Positions 51,849 through 59,360 of a stretch of 64,000 nt of DNA are shown here, piece after piece; positions within the stretch are counted from its first letter, which is position 1; the number at the start of each line of letters is the position of its first letter. Position numbers and translations under genes: made by a program. The notes beneath the pieces are model-generated. The model saw nothing but the letters and a program-made list of their open reading frames with translations, made no database searches and was not told the DNA's origin. Source of the DNA: Curtobacterium sp. UNCCL20 (GTDB lineage: Bacteria; Actinomycetota; Actinomycetes; Actinomycetales; Microbacteriaceae); NCBI RefSeq assembly GCF_900101675.1, contig NZ_FNKG01000002.1, positions 267,005 through 331,004 on the forward strand, written 5' to 3'.

Positions 51849-51884
51849 CTGGAGGCGCGTGGCGGGCTGGCACCGCGCCCCCAG
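51849..51884. terminator. Hairpin, GGAGGCGCGG family, member 9 (degenerate)
   Basis: ctggaggcgcg pairs with cgcgcccccag (one mismatch). The left flank reads gcctgg as in members 1-3 but the right flank reads ccagtccg as in members 7-8, so the outer bases no longer pair. It lies between the two 83-bp copies. Confidence 0.6.
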
Positions 51885-51900
51885 TCCGTCAGCGGGTGGC

Positions 51901-51983
51901 GGTGCTGGGCCGAGTCTCGGGCTGGCCGACACTTCTCGGGGCTGCGGGCGCGAGGACTGTCGCTCAGCGCGAGACTCGGCGGG
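51901..51983. repeat. 83-bp direct repeat, copy B
   Basis: Exact copy of 51735-51817. Followed by a GC-rich run and the stop of the small minus-strand gene. Confidence 0.95.
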
Positions 51984-52021
51984 GCCGGGCCCCCGGGCGC
52001 GGGCCGCGGCGCGGGCGCGAC

Positions 52022-52315
52022 TCAGGAGTCGGTCGGGGGCGTGCAGCGCACGGCGCGCGCCCGCCAGCTGATCTCCTCGACGAAGGCGGCGGTGTCCGGG
52101 CCGAGGGGGTCGTCGGCGGCGTCCTCGATGAGCAGGCCGAGCGCGGGGGCGAGCAGGAACGAGGTCGTCGTGGTGCTGCCGAAGGCATCGACGGTCGGCA
52201 CGGCGACGGTGTCCGCGAGCCCGGCGTGCGCCAGGGCCGCGGCGTAGTCCAGGACCGCATCGGCAGCCTCGTCGGAGGTGAGCACTGCCGTCAGGCCGTA
52301 GACGATGTTCTTCAT
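52022..52315 (-). CDS. Small hypothetical protein
   Basis: 97 aa from ATG 52315 (MKNIVYGLTAVLTSDEAADAVLDYAAALAHAG). It is Ala-rich and acidic, probably alpha-helical. The N-terminal strand plus helix recalls flavodoxin- or USP-like folds, but no family is recognised. The segment DAFGSTTTTSFLLAPALGLLIEDA is hydrophobic but too short for a confident membrane helix. It lies alone between the repeat region and the LacI gene. Codon use looks like that of neighbouring genes. Confidence 0.6.
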   Translation of the reverse strand: MKNIVYGLTAVLTSDEAADAVLDYAAALAHAGLADTVAVPTVDAFGSTTTTSFLLAPALGLLIEDAADDPLGPDTAAFVEEISWRARAVRCTPPTDS

Positions 52316-52476
52316 GATCCGTGAGCCGTGGTGGAGAAGGTGAGGGCCGACGCTGGTGATGTGGGTGCGGCGTTCCTCCGGACACACGGAAGCGGCGCAC
52401 ACCCGGGACCGGACAGCGAGCCGGCTCCACTTGCACGGTACGCCTCGGGGCCTGACCGCGCGGGAACCGGACTGGT

Positions 52477-53505
52477 TCAGGCTGGCGGTGGCGCCGTGCT
52501 CGAGCGTTCGACGAGCCGCACCGGCACCAGGTCGGCCGAGGGGCGGACGGGCTCGCCCTCGATCTGGGCGAGCAGGTTCGTGACCGCTCGGCGCCCGACC
52601 TCGTCGAAGGACTGGTGGACGGTGGTGAGCGGCGGCCAGAACGAGTCGGACTCGGGGGAGTCGTCGAACCCGACCACGCTCAACGACTCCGGCACGGCGC
52701 GGCCGAGCTCGTGCGCGGCGCGGAGCACACCGAGCGCGGTCTGGTCGTTCGCGGCGAAGACGGCGGTGATCTCCGGCCGCCGGGCGATCTCGAGACCGGC
52801 GCGGTAGCCGGAGTCGGCGCTCCACCCGCCGTGGAAGACCGGTGGGACGGCGCGACCGGCTGCTTCGAGCGTGGCCTGCCAGGCGGCGAGTCGGCGGGCG
52901 GCGGAGTACGAGGACTCGGGGCCGGCGACGTGCCAGACCGTGTCGTGTCCGAGGTCGAGCAGGTGCTGCGTCGCCTGCCGTGCGCCGTCGGCCTGGTCCG
53001 TGTCGATCGCCGGGTGCTGCGTCGTGCCGGTGGAGTCGATGACGACCATCGGGACGCCGTCGGGCAGTGCGACCTCGGCGGTGTCGATGATGTGCGACTC
53101 GATGATGATCACCACGCCGTCGACGGCCTGTTCGTGGAGGCGTGAGAAGGCCGAGCGGACGCCCTCTTCCGTGCGGGAGGCCATCGGCAGCAGGGTGATC
53201 GTGAAGTCCGCGGTGCCGGCGGCGTCGGCGATGGCCTCGAGCGTGCGCATGTTGCCGTACGACGCGAGGGTGAACATGATCACGCCGATGGTGCGGAAGC
53301 GCCCGGAGCGGAGTGCCCGGGCCGCGCGGTTGGGGCGGTAGCCGAGGTCGTCCATGGCGCGCTGCACGCGGTCGCGGGTGTCGGGAGAGACGTTGTCGAA
53401 GCCGCGGGCGACGCGGGACACGGTCTGCATCGAGACGCCGGCGGCCTCGGCCACGGCGGCCATCGAGGGGGAACGGCGTGCCGCGGCGGAGAGCTCGGTC
53501 GTCAC
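52477..53505 (-). CDS. LacI-family repressor of the beta-galactosidase locus
   Basis: 342 aa from GTG 53505 with AAAGGGG upstream. Helix-turn-helix and hinge at residues about 15-65 (SMAAVAEAAGVSMQTVSRVARGFDNVSPDTR, LGYRPNRAARALRSG), followed by the PBP-like effector domain (RTIGVIMFTLASYGNMRTLEAIADAA; AVFAANDQTALGVLRAAHELG). Divergent from the ABC importer-GH35 operon, with a 26-bp palindrome in between. The inducer is probably a galactoside or other oligosaccharide (inference). Confidence 0.93.
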   Translation of the reverse strand: MTTELSAAARRSPSMAAVAEAAGVSMQTVSRVARGFDNVSPDTRDRVQRAMDDLGYRPNRAARALRSGRFRTIGVIMFTLASYGNMRTLEAIADAAGTADFTITLLPMASRTEEGVRSAFSRLHEQAVDGVVIIIESHIIDTAEVALPDGVPMVVIDSTGTTQHPAIDTDQADGARQATQHLLDLGHDTVWHVAGPESSYSAARRLAAWQATLEAAGRAVPPVFHGGWSADSGYRAGLEIARRPEITAVFAANDQTALGVLRAAHELGRAVPESLSVVGFDDSPESDSFWPPLTTVHQSFDEVGRRAVTNLLAQIEGEPVRPSADLVPVRLVERSSTAPPPA

Positions 53506-53575
53506 GATCGCCCCTTTCGTCCAGATCCGGGCGGGAACCCGGCGTCCGGACAGCGCCCGGTTCCCGAACGCTAGC

Positions 53576-53595
53576 GCATGTTGACGTTGCCATGC
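53576..53595. promoter_or_regulatory. Imperfect LacI operator O1
   Basis: gcatgttgacgttgccatgc shares the core TGTTGACGT with the perfect operator downstream. It lies just upstream of TATCGT (53596-53601), a likely -10 of the importer operon. Confidence 0.55.
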
Positions 53596-53607
53596 TATCG
53601 TCGCGAC

Positions 53608-53633
53608 GTTCGATGTTGACGTCAACATCGAAC
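53608..53633. promoter_or_regulatory. Perfect 26-bp LacI operator O2
   Basis: Palindrome with core atgttgacgtcaacat and flanks gttcg/cgaac. It begins where transcription from the TATCGT box would start. Confidence 0.85.
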
Positions 53634-53663
53634 GGCCAGAACGCAGCAGGACAAGGGAGTTCC

Positions 53664-54599
53664 ATGAGCACGCTCGAAGCGCGCCCGGCCGGTGCCAGCG
53701 CACCGTCCGCGCCACCGCGCCGCCGCGCCAAGCCGCGCGGCCGCTTCACCGGATGGCTCTTCGTCGGCCCGTTCGTCGTCGTCCTCGTCCTGATGCTGAT
53801 CGTGCCGATCGGGTACGCCCTGTGGCTCAGCCTGTTCCGCGACCAGCTCATCGGCGGCAACCAGTTCGTCTGGTTCGCCAACTACGTGCAGCTCTTCCAG
53901 GATGCGAAGTTCTGGTCCGGGTTCGGCCGGGTCGCGATCTTCCTGGTGATCCAGGTCCCGATCATGCTCGGCCTGGCGCTCGTCGCCGCCCTCGCACTCG
54001 ACAGCGCGCGGCTCTGGGGGACCTCGTTCTTCCGCATCGCGGTGTTCCTGCCCTACGCGGTCCCCGGCGTCGTCGCAGCCCTCATCTGGGGCTTCATCTA
54101 CGGCAACCAGTTCGGCCTCACCGGCGCCGCGAACCACGCGCTCGGCATCGACCTGCTCCAGCCGTTCAGCCCGAGCTGGGTCCTCACGTCCATCGGCAAC
54201 GTGGTCACGTGGGAGTTCCTCGGCTACAACATGCTGATCTTCTACGCCGCGCTCCGCACCGTGCCGGGCGAGCTGTACGAAGCCGCCGAGCTCGACGGCG
54301 CCGGACCCATGCGGACGGTGTTCTCGATCAAGCTGCCGGCCCTCCGCGGCCCGATGGTGATCGCCACGATCTTCTCGATCATCGGCAGCTTCCAGCTCTT
54401 CAACGAGCCCAACCTGCTGAAGACCCTCGCCCCCAACGTCATCGGCAGCGCCTTCACCCCGAACATGTACGCCTACTCGCTGTCGTTCAGCGGTCAGCAG
54501 TTCAACTACTCCGCCACCGTCGCCATCGTGATGGGCGTCATCACCGCCGTGATCGCCTACGTGGTCCAGGTGCGCGGAACCCGCCAGGAGAACCGATGA
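53664..54599 (+). CDS. Carbohydrate ABC transporter permease, MalF/UgpA type
   Basis: 311 aa from ATG with AAGGGAG upstream. A Pro/Arg-rich cytoplasmic leader precedes six helices (FTGWLFVGPFVVVLVLMLIVPIGYALWLSLF is helix 1). EAA loop YEAAELDGAGPMRTVFSIKLPALRG (about residues 205-229). First gene of the LacI-controlled importer operon, overlapping the next gene by ATGA. Confidence 0.93.
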   Translation: MSTLEARPAGASAPSAPPRRRAKPRGRFTGWLFVGPFVVVLVLMLIVPIGYALWLSLFRDQLIGGNQFVWFANYVQLFQDAKFWSGFGRVAIFLVIQVPIMLGLALVAALALDSARLWGTSFFRIAVFLPYAVPGVVAALIWGFIYGNQFGLTGAANHALGIDLLQPFSPSWVLTSIGNVVTWEFLGYNMLIFYAALRTVPGELYEAAELDGAGPMRTVFSIKLPALRGPMVIATIFSIIGSFQLFNEPNLLKTLAPNVIGSAFTPNMYAYSLSFSGQQFNYSATVAIVMGVITAVIAYVVQVRGTRQENR

Positions 54600-55585
54600 G
54601 CACCCTGCAGCACCCCGCCGCGTCCGGCCCGGCCACGGTCACCGAGGCGACCACGACGCAGCGCGACCGGCGCGACGTGTCGAGCCGCGCCTCCAGGCCA
54701 GCCGGCAAGGGGCGCCGCAACCGCCGGCCGGTCGACGGACGCAAGGTGAAGCGCTCCGGTCTCCTGACCGCCGTGATGATCGTCTTCGTCGTCTACTCGT
54801 TCGCGCCGCTGTTCTACCTGCTCGTGAACAGCACGAAGACGCAGTCCTCGCTGCTGTCGACGTTCGGCCTGTGGTTCGGCGGGAAGTTCAACCTCTGGCA
54901 GAACATCGTCGACACGCTGACCTACAACGACGGCATCTTCGTCCAGTGGCTCGGCAACACGCTGCTCTACGTGGTCGTCGGTGCCGGCGGTGCGACCCTC
55001 CTCGCGACGGTCGCCGGCTACGGCATGGCGAAGTTCCAGTTCGTCGGACGCCGTGCGGTCTTCGCGATCGTCCTCGGAGCGATCGCCGTCCCCGGCACCG
55101 CCCTCGCCGTCCCGACCTTCCTGCTCTTCTCGCAGGTCGGCCTGACGAACACCCCGTGGGCGATCATCCTGCCGTCGCTCATCAGCCCGTTCGGCATGTA
55201 CCTGATCTGGACCTACGCGGTGGACGCGATCCCCGCCGAACTCCTCGAGGCCGCCCGCATGGACGGCGCGGGGGAGTTCCGGATCTTCTTCACGATCGCG
55301 CTCCGCCTCCTCGCGCCCGGTGTCGTCACCGTCCTGCTCTTCGCGGTCGTGGCCACCTGGAACAACTACTTCCTGCCGCTCATCATGCTGAGCGACCCGA
55401 AGTGGTACCCGCTGACCGTCGGCCTGAACCAGTGGAACGCCCAGGCCACCGGCTCCGGCGCGCAGCCGATCTACAACCTCGTCGTCACCGGATCGCTCCT
55501 CACGATCGTCCCGATCGTGGTCGCGTTCCTCTTCCTTCAGCGCTTCTGGCAGTCCGGCCTCGCGGCCGGGTCCGTCAAGGCCTGA
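54596..55585 (+). CDS. Carbohydrate ABC transporter permease, MalG type, with N-terminal extension
   Basis: 329 aa. About 55 polar residues precede helix 1 (GLLTAVMIVFVVYSFAPLFYLLVNSTK). The DNA encoding SSRASRPAG in this extension contains gcgcctccaggcc, the half-arm of the intergenic hairpin family. EAA loop LEAARMDGAGEFRIFFTIALRLLAP. Starts at the ATGA overlap with the first permease. No ATPase gene follows. Confidence 0.93.
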   Translation: MSTLQHPAASGPATVTEATTTQRDRRDVSSRASRPAGKGRRNRRPVDGRKVKRSGLLTAVMIVFVVYSFAPLFYLLVNSTKTQSSLLSTFGLWFGGKFNLWQNIVDTLTYNDGIFVQWLGNTLLYVVVGAGGATLLATVAGYGMAKFQFVGRRAVFAIVLGAIAVPGTALAVPTFLLFSQVGLTNTPWAIILPSLISPFGMYLIWTYAVDAIPAELLEAARMDGAGEFRIFFTIALRLLAPGVVTVLLFAVVATWNNYFLPLIMLSDPKWYPLTVGLNQWNAQATGSGAQPIYNLVVTGSLLTIVPIVVAFLFLQRFWQSGLAAGSVKA

Positions 55586-55611
55586 CGCAGCACCACCGGC
55601 CAGACCCAGCA

Positions 55612-55656
55612 ACAACCCCTGCACGCACAACCCCTGCACGCACAACCCCTGCACGA
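55612..55656. repeat. Three tandem 15-bp units before the sugar-binding protein gene
   Basis: acaacccctgcacgc repeats three times with a last-base change, in the 90-bp gap between permease and binding-protein genes, ending 19 bp before the start codon. Confidence 0.9.
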
Positions 55657-55675
55657 AGAAGTGAAAGGCACCCAC

Positions 55676-57010
55676 ATGAACACCAGGCTCCGGCGCGGAC
55701 TCAGCGCCCTCGCCATCGGCGTCACCGCCGCCATCGCCCTGGCGGCCTGCGCCTCCGGCGGCTCGTCGTCCGGCGGCTCCGCCTCCGACGTCGACAAGGC
55801 CCTCGAGAAGGGCGGGACGCTGACCTACTGGTCGTGGACCCCCTCCGCGAAGGCCCAGGTCGCCGCGTTCGAGAAGCAGTACCCCAAGGTGAACGTCAAG
55901 CTCGTCAACGCCGGCACCGGTGCCGACCAGTACACGAAGCTGCAGAACACCGTGAAGGCCGGCTCGGGCGCCCCCGACGTCGCCCAGGTCGAGTACTACG
56001 CGCTCCCGCAGTTCGCCCTGTCCGACTCGCTCCTCGACCTGTCCTCGTACGGGTTCGGCGACCTGAAGGACAAGTTCGCGTCGAGCACCTGGAACTCGGT
56101 CGACATGGACGGCAAGGTCTACGGCCTGCCCCAGGACTCCGGCCCCATGGCGCTGTTCTACAACAAGAAGGTCTTCGACGAGCACGACATCGCCGTGCCG
56201 AAGACCTGGGACGAGTACGTCGCCGCGGCCGAGAAGCTGCACGCCGCCGACCCGAACGCCTACATCACGGCGGACTCCGGCGACGCCGGCTTCACCACGA
56301 GCATGATCGCCCAGGCCGGTGGCACCCCGTTCACCACCAAGGGCGACAAGGTCACGATCAACCTGGCGGACGCCGGGACGAAGAAGTGGACCGGCACCTG
56401 GAACGAGCTCGTCGAGAAGGGCCTGCTGTCGAAGACGGTCGGCTGGACCGACGACTGGTACAAGCAGCTCGGCAACGGCCAGATCGCCACGCTCATCACC
56501 GGCGCGTGGATGCCCGGCAACCTCGAGGCGAGCGTCGCCGCCGCAAAGGGTGACTGGCGCGTCGCACCGATGCCGACCTACGACGGCAGCAGCGCACAGA
56601 CCGCGAACAACGGCGGTAGCGCCGAGGTCGTCATGAAGCAGTCGAAGAACCCGGCCCTCGCCGCGGGCTTCCTGAAGTGGCTCAACTCGTCGAAGGCCTC
56701 CACCAAGGTCTTCATGGAGTCCGGCGGGTTCCCGTCGACCACGGCCGACCTCGAGTCGTCCGCGTTCCTCGACGAGAAGCCGGACTACTTCGGTGGGCAG
56801 CAGATCAACAAGGTCCTCGTCGACGCGTCGAAGTCCTCGGACAACGACTTCACCTACCTGCCGTACCAGGTGTACGCGAACAGCGTCTACGCGGACACCG
56901 TCGGGCAGTCGTACGAGAACGGCACCTCGCTCGAGAGCGGGCTCGCAGCCTGGCAGAAGGCCCTCGCCAAGTACGGCAAGGACCAGGGCTTCACCGTCTC
57001 GACCAAGTAG
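55676..57010 (+). CDS. Extracellular sugar-binding lipoprotein of the GH35-linked importer
   Basis: 444 aa from ATG with GAAAGG upstream. Signal peptide with lipobox LAAC (Cys near residue 24) and a Ser/Gly linker. Family 1 solute-binding fold: TLTYWSWTPSAKAQVAAFEKQYPKV, PDVAQVEYYALPQFALSDSLLDL, IATLITGAWMPGNLEASV. It delivers oligosaccharide, probably galactoside, to the two permeases encoded upstream. A strong hairpin follows before the GH35 gene, which may reduce read-through. Confidence 0.93.
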   Translation: MNTRLRRGLSALAIGVTAAIALAACASGGSSSGGSASDVDKALEKGGTLTYWSWTPSAKAQVAAFEKQYPKVNVKLVNAGTGADQYTKLQNTVKAGSGAPDVAQVEYYALPQFALSDSLLDLSSYGFGDLKDKFASSTWNSVDMDGKVYGLPQDSGPMALFYNKKVFDEHDIAVPKTWDEYVAAAEKLHAADPNAYITADSGDAGFTTSMIAQAGGTPFTTKGDKVTINLADAGTKKWTGTWNELVEKGLLSKTVGWTDDWYKQLGNGQIATLITGAWMPGNLEASVAAAKGDWRVAPMPTYDGSSAQTANNGGSAEVVMKQSKNPALAAGFLKWLNSSKASTKVFMESGGFPSTTADLESSAFLDEKPDYFGGQQINKVLVDASKSSDNDFTYLPYQVYANSVYADTVGQSYENGTSLESGLAAWQKALAKYGKDQGFTVSTK

Positions 57011-57028
57011 TCCGTCCCACGTTCGACC

Positions 57029-57057
57029 GGGGCCGTGCGGATCTTCCGCACGGCCCC
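57029..57057 (+). terminator. Hairpin between binding-protein and GH35 genes
   Basis: Perfect 12-bp stem ggggccgtgcgg/ccgcacggcccc with loop atctt, 18 bp after the stop and 21 bp before the GH35 start. Partial terminator or mRNA-stabilising stem inside the operon. Confidence 0.7.
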
Positions 57058-57078
57058 GTCTCCTGAAAGAGTCACCTC

Positions 57079-58905
57079 ATGCGCTTCGCCATCGGCGACA
57101 CCGACTTCCTGCTCGACGGCGAGCCGCACCGGATCCTGTCCGGGGCGATCCACTACTTCCGTGTCCACCCGGACCTCTGGGCGGACCGGATCCGCAAGGC
57201 GAAGCTGATGGGGCTCAACACCATCGAGACGTACGTGGCGTGGAACGCGCACGCACCGTCGCCCGGCGTGTTCGACCTGAGTGGTGGGCTCGACCTCGGC
57301 CGGTTCCTCGACCTCGTCGCGGCGGAGGGCATGCACGCGATCGTCCGCCCCGGGCCCTACATCTGCGCCGAGTGGACCAACGGTGGTCTGCCGTACTGGC
57401 TCTTCGCGGACGGCACGGTCGGTGTCCGGCGCGACGAGCCGCAGTTCCTCGCCGCCGTGCAGGGGTACCTCGAGCAGCTCGCCCCGGTCCTCGTCCCGCG
57501 TCAGATCGACCACGGCGGACCCATCGTCCTCGTGCAGGTCGAGAACGAGTACGGCGCGTACGGCTCCGACCCCGTCTACCTGACGAAGCTCGAGCAGCTG
57601 CACCGCGACATCGGCCTGACGGTCCCGTTCACGAGCGTCGACCAGCCGATGGGCACGATGCTCGAGGACGGTTCGCTGCCGTCCCTGCACAAGACCGGCT
57701 CGTTCGGGTCCCGCTCCGCCGCACGTCTCGAGCGGCTCCGCCAGGCGCAGCCGACCGGGCCGCTGATGTGCTCCGAGTTCTGGGACGGCTGGTTCGACAG
57801 CTGGGGCGAGCACCACCACACCACTCCCGCCGAGGCCTCGGCCTCGGACCTCGACGACCTGCTCGCCGCCGGCGGCTCGGTCAACATCTACATGTTCCAC
57901 GGCGGCACGAACTTCGGGTTCACCAACGGCGCGAACGACAAGGGTGTGTACCGGCCGATCTCGACGTCGTACGACTACGACGCGCCCCTCGACGAGGCCG
58001 GCCGGCCGACGCCGAAGTTCCACGCGTTCCGGTCCGTGATCGAGCGCTACGCGCCCGTCCCGCCGCTGCCCGCCTCGATGGAGCCGGGTGGGTCGGGTCG
58101 CCTTGAATCGTATGACCATTCAAGCGACCGGGAGGCCCGGGTCGCCCCCGCCACGGACCTCGCCGTCCGCCTGGACCGCGTCGCGTCGCTCCGCTCCCTG
58201 CTGCCTACCCTCACGACGTGGTCGGCACACGACGAGCCGCCGACCTTCGACGCCCTCGGCGCGGCCAGCGGCTTCGTCCTGTACCGGGCCGATGTCGACC
58301 TTCCGACCGGCGGCGTGCTCACCGTCGGCGAAGAGGTCCGCGACCGCGCGATCGTCAGCGCCGACGGCACCGTCGTCGGCGTCCTCGAACGCGAACACCA
58401 CGACCGCGCCATCGCCCTCCCGCCCGTCACCGGCACGCTCGAACTCCTCGTCGAGGACCAGGGCCGGGTCGACTACGGGCCCCGCATCGGCGAGCCCAAG
58501 GGCCTCGTCGGGGGTGTCTCGATCGACGGCGTCCCCCTCGCCCGGTGGACCGCGTCGCCGATCGCACTCGACCCGGTGCCCGAAGCCGCGCTGGCCGCCC
58601 TGCTCGCCACCGGACCGACCGACGGTGAGGTGCTCGCCGGCCCGACGTTCGCAGCGGGGTCGTTCGACCTCGCCGAGCCGGACGACCGGTACCTCTGCCT
58701 CGACGGCTTCCGGAAAGGCGTCGCCTGGGTGAACGGGTTCTGCCTCGGCCGGTACTGGTCACGAGGCCCGCAGCAGACGCTCGCGATCCCCGGGCCGGTG
58801 CTCCGCGAGGGGCGCAACGAGCTCGTCGTGCTCGAGCTCCACGCCTCGGCGTCCCGCACGGCGTGCCTGCTGCTCGAGCCCGACCTGGGCCACACCGAGG
58901 CCTGA
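57079..58905 (+). CDS. GH35 beta-galactosidase
   Basis: 608 aa. The barrel contains LSGAIHYFRVHPDLWADRI, RPGPYICAEWTNGGLPYW, acid/base Glu in VQVENEYGAYG (about residue 157), nucleophile Glu in MCSEFWDGWFDSWGEHH (about 234), and YMFHGGTNFGFTNGA. Beta-sandwich domains follow, with GVAWVNGFCLGRYWSRGPQQTLAIP near the end. No signal peptide, so intracellular cleavage of imported galactosides is likely. The linker at residues about 338-352 is encoded by an AT-richer inverted repeat. Confidence 0.95.
   Translation: MRFAIGDTDFLLDGEPHRILSGAIHYFRVHPDLWADRIRKAKLMGLNTIETYVAWNAHAPSPGVFDLSGGLDLGRFLDLVAAEGMHAIVRPGPYICAEWTNGGLPYWLFADGTVGVRRDEPQFLAAVQGYLEQLAPVLVPRQIDHGGPIVLVQVENEYGAYGSDPVYLTKLEQLHRDIGLTVPFTSVDQPMGTMLEDGSLPSLHKTGSFGSRSAARLERLRQAQPTGPLMCSEFWDGWFDSWGEHHHTTPAEASASDLDDLLAAGGSVNIYMFHGGTNFGFTNGANDKGVYRPISTSYDYDAPLDEAGRPTPKFHAFRSVIERYAPVPPLPASMEPGGSGRLESYDHSSDREARVAPATDLAVRLDRVASLRSLLPTLTTWSAHDEPPTFDALGAASGFVLYRADVDLPTGGVLTVGEEVRDRAIVSADGTVVGVLEREHHDRAIALPPVTGTLELLVEDQGRVDYGPRIGEPKGLVGGVSIDGVPLARWTASPIALDPVPEAALAALLATGPTDGEVLAGPTFAAGSFDLAEPDDRYLCLDGFRKGVAWVNGFCLGRYWSRGPQQTLAIPGPVLREGRNELVVLELHASASRTACLLLEPDLGHTEA
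58096..58129. repeat. Inverted repeat within the GH35 coding sequence
   Basis: ggtcgc-c-ttgaat (58096-58108) and attcaa-gcgacc (58118-58129) pair with one bulge around cgtatgacc. Codons tat, cat and tca here differ from the surrounding GC3-rich usage. The reading frame stays open. Confidence 0.75.
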
Positions 58906-59045
58906 CGCGGGGCACGGCGCTGCCCGGCGTTGGCACCGGACACGATCGCCGCGATCGCCACCGTGACACCCGTCCCGATGACGACCGGTCCGAACACGAC
59001 GAGGGCGAGCATCCGGTCGAGACGAGGCGGGCGGATCGTGGTCAC
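58473..59045 (-). CDS. Doubtful ORF with one membrane helix, mostly antisense to GH35
   Basis: Starts with GTG overlapping the stop of the 59042-59338 gene (GTGA), as real coupled genes here do. The first ~45 residues (MTTIRPPRLDRMLALVVFGPVVIGTGVTVAIAAIVSG) look like a basic leader plus one membrane helix. Beyond that the frame continues 430 bp antisense inside the GH35 gene with no recognisable protein character. It may be a short membrane protein broken by a lost stop, or chance. No family recognised. Confidence 0.3.
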   Translation of the reverse strand: MTTIRPPRLDRMLALVVFGPVVIGTGVTVAIAAIVSGANAGQRRAPRQASVWPRSGSSSRHAVRDAEAWSSSTTSSLRPSRSTGPGIASVCCGPRDQYRPRQNPFTQATPFRKPSRQRYRSSGSARSNDPAANVGPASTSPSVGPVASRAASAASGTGSSAIGDAVHRARGTPSIETPPTRPLGSPMRGP

Positions 59046-59338
59046 GACAGGGTGTCCAGCTCGGCGAGGGCTCGACGGGCATCGGCGATCCGATCGGCCT
59101 CCGGGCGGGCCCACCACTCGGGTCCGCGCTCGCCGAGGCCGTGCTTCGCGAGACCGTTCCGGTGCCGTGCGGCCGCCAGTGCCTCGTCGTCGCCGGATCG
59201 CTTCGCCTGCTTGACCGCGTTCCGCCCGCGGCCCAGGTGGGAGCGGAGCGCCGCGGCCAGGTCCTCGGGCAACGCCGGGTCGGTGCGCCGCCATCGACGC
59301 CCGTCGACGACGAAGAAGTGGTCGTCGGGCTCGCTCAT
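59042..59338 (-). CDS. Small conserved-looking hypothetical protein
   Basis: 98 aa from ATG with CTGGAGG upstream. HFFVVDGRRWRRTDPALPEDLAAALRSHLGRGRNAVKQAKRSGDDEALAAARHRNGLAKHGLGERGPEWWARPEADRI resembles a family of small actinobacterial proteins often annotated as biopolymer-transport-like or DUF, but I cannot name it firmly. It is charged, without membrane segments. Located 22 bp after the TetR gene at 59361 on the same strand, so possibly cotranscribed. Confidence 0.75.
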   Translation of the reverse strand: MSEPDDHFFVVDGRRWRRTDPALPEDLAAALRSHLGRGRNAVKQAKRSGDDEALAAARHRNGLAKHGLGERGPEWWARPEADRIADARRALAELDTLS

Positions 59339-59360
59339 GCCTCCAGCCTGCATCGTTCGG

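Noticed and set aside
51735-51983. Possible insertion sequence or composite element ends
   Set aside because: The repeats are direct, and there is no transposase frame between or near them and no target-site duplication was seen.
46595-58905. Sugar locus as a horizontally acquired island
   Set aside because: Base composition, codon use and the hairpin families match the rest of the window, and no mobility genes border it.
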